From the NCBI GenBank assembly GCA_022495995.1, contig JAFEMH010001483.1:310001-374000 (forward strand): 64,000 bases of DNA, written 5' to 3'. This DNA is from Adenophora triphylla var. japonica (lineage: Eukaryota > Streptophyta > Magnoliopsida > Asterales > Campanulaceae). Of the stretch, positions 11,282 through 20,634 are shown one piece after another (the first letter of the stretch is position 1; each line of letters begins with the position of its first letter). The notes beneath the pieces were generated by a model. The model saw only the letters and a program-made list of their open reading frames with translations. It had not been told where the DNA came from and ran no database searches. The position numbers and the translations under genes are program-made.

Positions 11282-11476
11282 CCTAGAAGATTCTTAATTT
11301 GCATATTACTTGAGCCTTCAGCCTAAACACCTACCCCCGAGTCTAAACCTTGCCTATCCCTTTACCATTGCGAGGAAGAAGTGGGTGAGAATACCCGGTC
11401 AGCGTCTTGTCAGTGCAGAAGTTTCAGGCTCAGATAGCTCATCAAAACCGTCAGCTTTGTCAACCCAGAATTTAGA

Positions 11477-12271
11477 ATGGCCGGTGTGGTAGCAAACAAT
11501 GGTGGTAACCAAATGCCCGGAGGGGAGGTCATCCCAGCTCAGCCCAGACCCCACATTTGGTATGACGTTTGTGACTGTGACGAATGTTTGGAAGACGCTT
11601 ACCAGGAATGGATTCACGAAGATGCTCCCTCAAGGAAGAAGAAGAAGAAGTCTACGAAACAAAAGCTTAAAGAGAGGTACGAAGCAGGGGACACAAGTGT
11701 AGGAACTCTGGGAGAGCCCTCGGGCAAGTTTGACTACTATATCAGCTACGCCAAGGAGCCCACTAAGGAGCCGATCAGCCAAGACAATATCCAACCCGAC
11801 AATCCCCTCTTTGTCGATCCATTAGAGGCAGAGAAATCTGAATTCATAGCCATCATTAAGTTCAACAAGAAGCTGGAAAATCTGGAGACAGAATACAGGA
11901 CCCCCATAGAACACATGTTTGATCAAGGCAGAATCAAAGTTTCACCCAAAGAAGACTTTATCAGTATCATCCAGGCTAACCCTCCTGTTGGCTATACAGA
12001 CAAAGTTGTGGTATCAAAAATCAGCAGAGAAAAGATGACCTACCAACAATGTCTTGACAAGATGAATCAGACCCTCCAATCAATGAGTCCAGTTGTCACG
12101 AACGAGCTTACTGGGAGACTGCACCAGGCCTCTCTTGATCCCCTCACCATCTTCCCGAGGCACCAACCTACAAATGATCCTGGCAAAGCTTTTGACCAGT
12201 TTGAGATTTATAGCTTTCTGAAGGCCGCCAGCCAATTTGCTTCTCCCCAGGGTAGCAACAGCAAAGAGTAA
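11477..12271 (+). pseudogene. B2 gag-pol remnant (internally deleted polyprotein)
   Basis: A 264-residue ORF. Residues ~26-85 (YDVCDCDECLEDAYQEWI, then KLKERYEAGDTS and GTLGEPSGKF) match the segment just after the zinc knuckle in OG1 gag (about 62380-62180, minus). Residues ~110-200 match one of the repeated modules found in OG1 between its two protease domains. Capsid and zinc knuckle are missing upstream and the protease is missing downstream, so two large deletions are needed. It is probably inactive for assembly. The gene is cut off by OG1 at 12569. Confidence 0.7.
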
Positions 12272-12369
12272 CCCCCCTGTCTAACCCAGCCAAACACTTT
12301 GGTCAATAAGTAGTGTAGGGTCAAGAGTCGCTAGGGTCAAGAGTCATTTGAGTCAGGAGTCTTCGAATT

Positions 12370-12568
12370 CCAGTCATCTGAAGGCCTCACGCCTGAAGAT
12401 TACGAATATGTAGCCAATGTTATCTTCCCTTTCACTTTGAATGAAATGATAGATTTTTACGAGTATCCCCTTATTGCCAACTTAACAAATGATAAAGTAA
12501 CTAATAACTTAACAACAGTTAATAATGATTCATTTGAACAAGATGTAAACACACCAAATGAACAATAC
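12370..12568 (+). pseudogene. B2 pol remnant upstream of RT, cut by OG1
   Basis: The plus strand reads SSEGLTPEDYEYVANV and on to DKVTNNLTTVNNDSF, aligning with OG1 residues just before its RT (SSNGLTPEDYENVANN in the ORF at 55570-57858). Homology stops at 12568, where the OG1 LTR begins; the last bases AATAC (12564-12568) are the putative target duplication. The rest of B2 pol should lie right of the window. Confidence 0.75.
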
Positions 12569-12954
12569 TGAAATTACCCGGATTCACGCGAGCGAAGTGG
12601 TTGTCTTTCGCGGAGAGGTGTTTGGGACCTCGCTTTTGGGAAGGAGAGGAGTCGCCACGCGGTTTTGTATTTTGAGCCCAAACGTTGAAAAACGGCTGAT
12701 GGAAAAGGTGTCGTTTTTATTGGTAGCAAAAACTTTGGAAAAGGCTTTGAAAAGGGGTGTCGTTTTTATTGGTAGCAAAAACATGACAAAAAGCTTTTTA
12801 AGTACCAGAGATTGTTAGTTTCGGAGGTCACGTTACGTTTTGGGAAGAGTATTTTGAGATCACCCGAAATGCCTCGTATGACGAGTCTTTCTATCTTTCT
12901 CGAAAATGTGTGTGTGTGTGTGTGTGTTTGTGTGTTTGCATTTTGAAAATGGGG

Positions 12955-13388
12955 GCTTGAATGACAAGCTTAATCTTGGTTTGAATGTCACACTTTGATT
13001 TTGTGATTCTTTTTTGAAAAAGCGAGCGTTTGAATGACAAACGTCGGTTTTGGAGTTTTTTAGGAAAAGTGGTGCGAGTGATGATTTTGAACTTTTAACT
13101 TAAGTGTCAAATGTTGACTTTTAAGAAAGGAGCGTTTGAATGTCAAACGTCGGATTTTGAGTTTGAGGATGATCGTTTGGATGCCAAACGTCACTTTGTG
13201 CATTTTAAAAGAGAGTTCGAATGTCAAACTCCGATTTTGAACCGGGCATTACATTGTTAGAGATTTTACGGGAAAAAGGCATTAAATGAGATTTGAATGT
13301 CAAATGTCGGGTTTTGAGTTTGAAGATGATCGTTTGGATGCCAAACGTCACTTTGCACATTTTGAAAGAGAGTTCGAATGTCGAACTC
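12955..13388. repeat. Series of hairpins with ATG-type loops in the A-family LTR
   Basis: Inverted repeats recur with a constant loop and changing arms: GCTTG-AATGA-CAAGC (12955-12969), CGTTTG-AATGA-CAAACG (13027-13043), CGTTTG-AATGT-CAAACG (13133-13149), CGTTTGG-ATG-CCAAACG (13174-13190, again near 13331), ATTTG-AATGT-CAAAT (13291-13305) and GAGTTCG-AATGT-CGAACTC (13370-13388). The A-family copy at 1-800 shows the same series, for example 137-155. Confidence 0.85.
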
Positions 13389-13464
13389 CGGTTTTGAACC
13401 GGGCATTACATTGTTAGCGATTTTACGGGAAAAAAGCATTAAATGATATGCGATCAACGAATCG

Positions 13465-13720
13465 TTTTGCGACTCGGACTTTGATAAGTAAATACTATCA
13501 CGAGCCAAACGGCTCGAACTTGTAAATGACAGTATTTAAAGTGCGGTATCGACGGAATCAAACGATCCGGATTTTAAAGGTGCGATCAACGAACCAAACG
13601 GTTCGGACTTGTAAAGTTGCGTAATTTAAATGACATTCAATGGATCAAATGATCCGGACCATTAAATAACTATCACGAACCAAACGATTCAGACTATAAA
13701 GTTGTGTATCGATGGATCAA
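13465..13720. repeat. Series of hairpins with AAAC-type loops in the A-family LTR
   Basis: Six or seven palindromic cores sit 34-52 bases apart: CGAGCC-AAAC-GGCTCG (13501-13516), CGAACC-AAAC-GGTTCG (13590-13605), GGATC-AAAT-GATCC (13642-13655), and less perfect ones near 13460, 13556, 13679 and 13713. Each is followed by a variant of ggacttgtaaa. Confidence 0.8.
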
Positions 13721-14168
13721 ACAATCCGGAATTGTAAATGAAATAAAAGTAAGAAAATGGGGCCGGAATGCCATTTTAACCCGAGATTACTTCTCTTACA
13801 GGAAGAGAAGAGGATCTTGGACTAAAACGTATCGGACCCCATCGACGGTGACGTCTACATTTTGATGACTTTTGTCCAAAACGGTTGTAGCGACTGGCAC
13901 GTAAACCGAGACGGAATGAGTGTTTAGGGAGAGAGAGTGTTATCTATGGCTAGGGGTTGAATCTTTTGGCTCGGGAGGCGTATACGGGATACGATTTAGT
14001 GTTTGGAACTGTGTTTCGAGGTTGTTTGGTTCGTGTTTGGTTGAAATACGAAGTTTTCATGCAAATCGAGACAAAATGGGGCTCGAGAGAGGGTGAAATG
14101 TGTTTGGGCCGTGCTATGGTGAAAATGGATAATAATTTTCCTCCTTAAAAATGTTTGACAGCCCTCTG

Positions 14169-14176
14169 TATTTATA
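14169..14176 (-). promoter_or_regulatory. TATA box of the OG1 LTR
   Basis: The minus strand reads TATAAATA, followed by CAGAGGGCTGTC. The palindrome CAGTCCG-GA-CGGACTG lies about 110 bases upstream in the element's direction. Confidence 0.6.
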
Positions 14177-14702
14177 GGGTAAATTTGTAGAAGAGTTCAA
14201 ACGGACTTAACCTGAATTTCAGGGGGTTTTGTGGTATTTTGGAAACTGGGAGGACTTGCTGGCAATTCTGTTTTGCCTGAAAAACAGTCCGGACGGACTG
14301 TGACAACATCTCAGGGGTATTTTGGTCTTTTCACTCTGAAATCTGATTGATGTTGACTAGGGGGTTGTGGCATGCGTGCCACGTGCCCCTGTGACTCACA
14401 AGGGCATGGATTTTCGTCCCATTATTACCGGTTTTGTTCGTTTTTTAAATAACTGTCCGAAAAATGTCCGAAATGCCCCCGGAAAGTGCCAGAAAGTGTG
14501 TTTTGAGGAAAAGCTGTACTTTTACATGTGACAACGTGTGTTGAGTATGCTTTGACGTTGGGATGCATGGGGCAGTCCCGAGATGTCTTGTTGGCTTGAG
14601 AACGGGGAGCTTAACGGGTTCCGGTTAACCTGGAGCGGGCCAATTAACGGATTCCAGCTAACTTTTTAAAGGATTTCGACGATCCGGATTTGGGTACTTA
14701 CA

Positions 14703-14717
14703 GTTAGCCCCTCAGCG
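14703..14717 (-). other. Polypurine tract of OG1
   Basis: The minus strand reads CGCTGAGGGGCTAAC, directly before the LTR's TG. The same GAGGGGCT-type tract abuts the 3' LTR in M1 (1688) and C (25796). It primes plus-strand DNA synthesis. Confidence 0.7.
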
Positions 14718-14900
14718 ATGTCACTTTCGAAGGAAGTGGGGTCGTTGAAAAAGATAAGGATCCAAATCGGGGGATGCCTTACTTGAAGAGACCTGAGAGG
14801 TCAGCTGGCTGGACCCTTAGCGGAAGGATTCCTACGTATCCCGAGCGGGAATCAAGCCAATCATAGTTTGTAGGTGCAAGGACCGCACATGGGGACCTTG

Positions 14901-15115
14901 ACCTAAGCGAGACTGTTGTGAGGCGTCTGAACCTGAGTGAGACCAATGCGAGGCATCTGAGTCTGAATGGAGACTATTGTGAGGCGTTTGAACCTAAGTG
15001 AGACCATTGCGAGGCATCTAAACCTGAATGGAGACTATTGTGAGGTGTATGAACCTGAGTGAGACCATTGTGAGGCATCTGAACCTGAATGGAGACTATT
15101 GTGAGGCGTCTGAAC
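14901..15115. repeat. 30/31-bp tandem array in OG1
   Basis: About seven units of the type cctgagtgagaccattgcga-ggcatctgaa, in which 'gagaccattgcgaggcat' and 'gagactattgtgaggcgt' versions alternate, so a ~61-bp dimer is emerging. Confidence 0.75.
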
Positions 15116-15135
15116 CCAGGATTTCTAAAACTTTT

Positions 15136-15904
15136 GAGGGCGTGTGGCACCTCAAACTGAGATTACTGAAACATTTGAGGGCATGTGGTGCCTCAGACCG
15201 AGATTACTGAAACATTCGAGGGTGTGTGGTGCCTCAGACCGAGATTACTGAAACATTTGAGGGCGTGTGGCGCCTCAGACCGAGATTACTGAAACATGCG
15301 AGGGCGTGTGGCGCCTCAGACAGAGATTACTGAAACATTCGAGGGCGTGTGACGCCTCAGACCAGGATTACTGAAACATTCGATGGCATGTGGTGCCTCA
15401 GATCGAGATTACTGAAACTTACGAGGGTGTGTGGCGCCTCAGACCAAGATTGCTGAAACATTCGAGGGTGTGTGGCGCCTCAGACCGAGATTACTGAAAC
15501 TTACGAGGGCGTGTGGCACCTCAGACCGAGATTACTGAAACAATTGAGGGCGTGTGGCACCTCAGACCGAGATTACTGAAACATTTGAGGGCGTGTGGCA
15601 CCTCAGACCGGGATTAGTGAAACCTTCGAGGGCGTGTGGCACCTCAGACCGGGATTACTGAAACCTTCGAGGGCGTGTGGCACCTCAGACTGAGATTACT
15701 GAAACTTACGAGGGCGTGTGGCGCCTCAGACCGAGATTACTGAAACATTCGAGGGCGTGTGGCGCCTCAGATTGAAATTACTGAAACTTACGAGGGCGTG
15801 TGGCACCTCAGACCGAGATTACTAAAACATTCGAGGGCGTGTGGCGCCTCAGACCGAGATTACTGAAACATTCAAGGGCGTGTGGCACCTCAGACCGAGA
15901 TTAC
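15136..15904. repeat. 41-bp tandem array, about 19 units, in OG1
   Basis: Units of the type gagggcgtgtggcgcctcag-accgagattactgaaacattc. Copies vary mainly at gcg/gca/gtg before 'cctcag' and at the last seven bases. The array is long and even enough to seed a satellite. Confidence 0.88.
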
Positions 15905-16429
15905 GAGGATGTGTTGTTCCTGAGATGAAGGCGTTCGTGCCTAGAGATTGATTTTGTAAGGCGTTCGTGCCTTGGGTGATGGACTTATGATTGACGGCCA
16001 GGTTTTATCTGCTGGGGATAGGGTGGCAATGATGGGAATGGTTGCGTTAAACTAGCGTTTTTAACAACACGGAAGGATTGACGTTCTAATGACGGGGTTA
16101 GGAACGGGATGTGGTCTCGGGAGAGACTGACACATTGCTGGGGAAAAGTGTCCAGAGTTCTAACAGAACTAGGAGGATTGATTGACGTTTCTTCTTAGAC
16201 GGATGGTCTTAGCATCCTGCTGGGGAAGAATGTTCGGGCTTACGATGATGGCCGCTGAATTGAGATGGTCGGGCTTACGATGACTGCCGGGGAAGTGAAT
16301 GTTCACTTGCTAGAGTGAAAGATACTCGGGCTTACTATGGCAGCCGAAGAGGGATTGTTGTGCGGTCTTACCTTGATGGCCGCTGAATTGAGATGGTCGG
16401 ACTTACGACTGGCGGCCGGAGAGATGAAT

Positions 16430-16870
16430 GTTGGTGAAAACCAGTGAGAATTTTGACGTCTGGAGATGGAATTGTGATTTAACGTCCGAAGACGACTTGG
16501 GATTTAACGTCTGCAGACGAAATGTTAGTGAAAACTAACGGAAAATTTAACTTCTGGAGACGGGAATGAGCGTTTGAATGCCAAACGTCGATTTGGGACG
16601 GAAATGAGCGTTTGAATGTCAAACGTCGATTTGGGGTTTAACGTCTGGAGACGGAACGTTAGTGAACTGACGGGAAATTTAACGTCTGGAGATGAAACGT
16701 TAGTGAAAACTAACGGGAAATTTAACGTCTGGAGACGGAATTGTGATTTAACGTCCGAAGACGGCTTGGGATTTAACGTATGGAGACGAAACATTAGTGA
16801 AAACTAACTGAAAATTTAATGTATGGAGACGGAACGTTAGCGAAAACTAACGGGATTTAACCTCGGGGAG
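16430..16870. repeat. Degenerate ~43-bp array in OG1
   Basis: Repeats of taacgtctggagacggaa and cgttagtgaaaactaacggg. It includes two copies of the hairpin GCGTTTGAATG-YCAAACGTCGA (16570-16627), the same design as the loop series in the A-family LTR. Confidence 0.65.
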
Positions 16871-16990
16871 GGGGTGTTAGGAAGGTCTAACTTGGGGAAA
16901 TTTTACACTTTTAGGGGCCAAAAGGGGTAAAATTGAAATTGTGAGAAGCTGAGGGGCCAAAGTGGCAAGGAATCTTTTCAGCTGCAAAAG

Positions 16991-17004
16991 AGTCCGGCCG
17001 GACT
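16991..17004. promoter_or_regulatory. Perfect 14-bp palindrome upstream of antisense gene 1
   Basis: AGTCCGGCCGGACT is its own reverse complement and lies 150 bases before the ATG at 17154. Near copies sit upstream of antisense gene 2 (20494-20507, one mismatch) and of the LTR TATA (14285-14300). A role as a factor-binding site is inference. Confidence 0.4.
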
Positions 17005-17153
17005 GAGACTGAATTTGACCAGGTTCAAATCAGCAACAGGCCGACGCAAACTGGTGCCATTTCTCCATTTTTTCAGGCGAGAGAAGAGAGAAAAGAGAGA
17101 AAAAGTCCTCCCAATTTCGCGAGCTTTGTTCGAATCTTTGAGGGAAAATCATC

Positions 17154-20100
17154 ATGGATGCCGGTTTGGAACCAAGGGCTCGCCATAGGAGGACCGACAA
17201 CGAGAGAATGAGGTTGGTGAGGACCATTCGAACCACCGCTCTTCCCGTGGATCCAACGGAGTTTTATCCGGCTCGGGACACTCACAAATCCAATGAAGGG
17301 ATCGAAAGACAGGTAAACATCCTCTAAATTCCGTTAATTTTCAGAATGTTCATTCTTTAAATTTTAGGAATTTGATTAGAAATGAGTTAGGGTTCTTGGT
17401 GCCCGAATTGGGGCTTTTGACTTCGTGATGTGCCTTTGTCAAAATTGAATAGAGTTTAGTTCAATTGACATCATGGGTTGATAACATAAATATTTTGGTT
17501 GCAAAATTCCATGTCTAGGGGTGTTTTCTGAAATTAAAGTAAGTTTAATTTGGGGCGGAGTAATTTTTTCGAAATGTTAGAAATGCTTGAAAGTTTCGAG
17601 TTCGACGGATTTTTTGAGATGCTTGGAAAATTCCGGGTTCGACGGACATTTTCGAAATGTTTTGAAAGTTCCGGATTCGACGGATTTTTCGAAATGTTTT
17701 GAAAGTTCCGAAATGTTTTGAAAGTTCCGAATTCAACGGATTTTTCGAAATGTTTTGAAAGTTCCGAATTCGACGGATTTTTCGAAATGTTTTGAAAGTT
17801 CCGGATTCGACGGATTTTTCGAAAGGTATTGAAAGTTCCGGGTTCGACGGATTTTTCGAAATGTTTTGAAAGTTCCGGGTTCGACGGATTTTTCGAAAGG
17901 TTTTGAAAGTTCCGGGTTCGACGGATTTTTCGAAATGGTTTGAAAGTTTCGGGTTCGACGGATTTTTCGAAATATTTTGAAAGTTCCGGGTTCGACGGAT
18001 TTTTCGAAAGGTTGTACCTTTTTGGGATTTTTGGACCGTTAATACTCCAACTGGGATGGACATATTTTAGGAAAATGAACTATATCTGTGTTTCATCATA
18101 TGCGTTTGTGCATTCTGGTAGATGTTGTTTCTGTAGTAACGTACTTTTGCCGTGTTCACCTGCAGGGGAGAGGGCCGGTTAATGTCCATAATTTGAAGAG
18201 CAGGGGAGCCTTTGAGGCAGTTAGAGCACTGTGGGAGATACTCCCAAACGAGGATCGGTACGAAGAGAGGAGTCCACAGCAGTTTGTGGTTGACTCCGGT
18301 TTGCTGTATTTATCAGCGCAGTAGCCGTGGTGGCTTCGACGCAGAGGGCGAGGGTCTTGCACGTTTCCCTGAGCGAGTACTGATGGGACACGACCCACAC
18401 ATTTCACTACAGGCGGGAGGAGGCGACTTTGACTCCCACTGACTTTGCGGCGATTTTGGGGTTGCCATTCTGGGGCAACACACTTGTGTGGGTGGATGGC
18501 TACATTCCGGAACAGTTTTCGGAGCTGCTGGGTTTTGATATTACCGATGCCAGGGGCTTGGGTATTCGGTATGGGCCGATGGAGGCTCATCTGAGGAGGG
18601 ATATTGAGGAGTATTTGGCGGGGTCTCCGAGGATGACAGCAGAGCGTCTGGCTCGAGGGTTCTTATGGTTCGCTTTGTCAGCTACCTTGTTTCCTACTGC
18701 TGACACATCATGTCACTTCCCTCTGCTTGGCTTGCTGACTGATCTGGATGCCGTGAGAGGTTTTTTATGGGGGGAGGCTGGCCTGGCCGAGCTCAACCAT
18801 GCTTTGGATAGGTTCTCGCGGGGAGAGGAGAACACTATGTGCTGCTTCGTGTTTGCCTTGGATGTAAGTTCCCGTCTTTTTCTCTTCCTTGTCTCATTTG
18901 TACTCGTATGTATCTGCTTTGTAGCTGACATAACTTTCCATGTGTTTGACAGGTGTGGTTCTTGGAGGTGTTCCACCCGCAGAGGTGGGAGATCAAGGAG
19001 GAGTATGCCTCCTTGTTCCCTGCCATGTTGATTTGGCAGAAGGCGGCGAAGAAGCCGGCAATGTCGAGGGAGGGTACTCGGCTGACTTATGAGGAGGTGT
19101 CTCTGGCCATGAGCCGAGAGTTTTTCGGGCGGATCCAGCTGACTTGGTGGAATCGGATTAATGTTTTTGTGGTCCAGACTGCTAGGGAGGTCACACGTCG
19201 GCGGAAGCTGCTGGTGGGGCTTCATTGTGACGCGATGTACTTGGGGGAGAGGGTGACCTATCAGCATGGTTCGGGGTCCCTTACTTTGGTTCTGATGGAC
19301 CCGCCTCCACACATGCAGCATCCTTCACTGATACCGATGGAGGATCTGGAGAAGTACAGACATGGCATGTTTTATACCGAGTTTATCATAGAGGGTGCCG
19401 ACTATGACATCTTCCTGAGGACAAGGCTGAGGAGCCCGCAGGTGCTGCACAGGGAGGGTGAGGGCCCTGCATATCCCCGGGACTACCTGCTCCCTCGCGC
19501 TCAGCTGGCGTATGAGGGGCTTGATGGTTCTCGCAGGCGATTGGTGATCCCTATTCCGGAGGAGACGAGGCCTCGATACAGAGTAGATCACAATGCTTCG
19601 GTGAGTGTTTTGATTTTCTGTACTTGATAGTAGCATTCTGCAAATGTTGCATCTATGTTGTCTGTTTGTCTTTTGACGGCTTTCCTGATTTGCAGGTGTC
19701 TGGCCGTACGTACAACCAGGCCGTGAGATTTATGGATGGGAGGGCAACCTACGCTAGGAGACTCGTGGAGTTCCTGCGGTGTAGTTCCTGGAGGAGTGAG
19801 ACTGTGCATGAGCCGATGCCATCTAGGACGTCTGCAGCGAGAGACTCGTCCGCCTCCACGACTGGTGGGGCAGACTTTACGCAGGGGTTCGGCCAGTTTT
19901 CTGGTGAGACGGCGGGGTTCGGAGCTCATCACTCTTCGTACTTGGGGCACGAACAGGGAGAGTCCTCGGGGACACATGCATGGAGGCGGCCTTTCTCGTA
20001 TTCCCGCCTTGAGGAATTTGGAGATTACCTTTCCTCGGTGGATCTGGCTGCTACGGGGCAGTATTTCGAGTGCTCAGATGACGAGCAGGGCTCTGAGTAG
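17154..20100 (+). pseudogene. Antisense gene 1 of OG1: spliced plant-mobile-domain-like gene
   Basis: Four exons fit: 17154-17312, 18166-18863, 18953-19600 and 19696-20100, with GT donors at 17313, 18864 and 19601 and AG acceptors ending 18165, 18952 and 19695; all junctions keep phase. Exon 1 starts MDAGLEPRARHRRTDNERMR. Exons 2-4 resemble the plant mobile domain found in plant transposons and MAIN-type proteins (THTFHYRREEATLTPTDFAA, then GLPFWG, WFLEVFHPQRW). The C-terminus is Ser/Gly-rich and acidic. Exon 2 has a frameshift after LLYLS and an in-frame TGA near 18380, so this copy looks dead. It runs against the element and lies between integrase and 3' LTR, where Tat elements are known to carry extra, often antisense, ORFs. 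Intron 1 holds a minisatellite. Confidence 0.7.
17566..18013. repeat. 37-bp tandem array inside intron 1 of antisense gene 1
   Basis: About 12 units of ttttgaaagttccgggttcg-acggatttttcgaaatg; one unit is shortened near 17700. It fills about half of the 853-base intron. The minus-strand ORF across it is an artefact of the repeat. Confidence 0.85.
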
Positions 20101-20634
20101 TCCTCTTTCTTGATTTATTTTTAGACAAAATGTGTGTATTGTCCAAACAATTTGACTTGTACTTGAAAGGGCCTTTGAGGCGGAACCTTGTATTTTGCAC
20201 ATTTATTTAGTGATTACCTTCTTTTATTTTTGGCAAATAAGCAAGTAGGTTGATCAAAAATAAATAATAATGAAACATGCACAAAATTTGAACTGGTCAA
20301 AATTTATGTCTATATGCATTGTTATTTAATTAATTGCACTGTTGCACGAGCCTGGGGCGGAGGTGGTGTTGGTAGTGGTTGATTTAAACTATGGATGCAC
20401 GTAGTTTAAATGAGGCTTGAACAGGATATTGTTTGGAAATGTTTCCAAATTGATGCAGCTGGCTGCAGAGTTGACCCAATCAACTTAAAAAATAGTCCGG
20501 CCAGACTCGGATTCAATTTCCAGATTGTTTTAAATGGCAGTCCAGTTTTTGCAAATTTGAAAACATCACGTTTGCTTTGGATCAAACAACTGAATTTCTC
20601 TCTTAAATTCTTGAAGGTTTTCTTTGCTCTTTCC
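20101..20634 (+). other. Spacer between antisense genes 1 and 2
   Basis: The first half is probably the 3' UTR of gene 1 (AT-rich, 'tgtgtgtattgtcc'). The second half holds the palindrome AGTCCGGCCAGACT (20494-20507) 128 bases before the ATG of gene 2, mirroring the promoter region of gene 1. No other coding signal is seen; the frame of gene 2 is open upstream to 20410 but the product there is not domain-like. Confidence 0.45.

Larger units (their letters stand above)
12569..14702 (-). mobile_element. OG1 3' LTR (A family, 2.1 kb)
   Basis: On the minus strand it starts TGTAAGTACCCAAATCCGGATC at 14702 and ends GGGTAATTTCA at 12569. The start matches the LTR at 63614 and the end matches 1-800. 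The internal side has a purine tract at 14703-14717. It contains TATAAATA (14176-14169), a GC palindrome (14285-14300), a TG microsatellite (12907-12932) and two series of hairpins with matching arms (12955-13388 and 13501-13720). Confidence 0.88.
14718..17153 (-). other. OG1 3' region with tandem arrays
   Basis: No protein gene is seen. In order: a 'cctacgtatcccgagcgggaatcaagcc' block (14830) shared with M1 and C, a 30-bp array, a 41-bp array, an unrelated stretch with repeated 'gggcttacgatg' phrases (16210-16420), and a loose ~43-bp array (16430-16870). The end (16981-17153) is probably the promoter and 5' UTR of the plus-strand antisense gene. Confidence 0.6.

Noticed and set aside
17545..18063. 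172-residue minus ORF with repeated NFQNISKNPSN peptide
   Set aside because: It is the translation of the 37-bp intron array on the opposite strand, without any domain.
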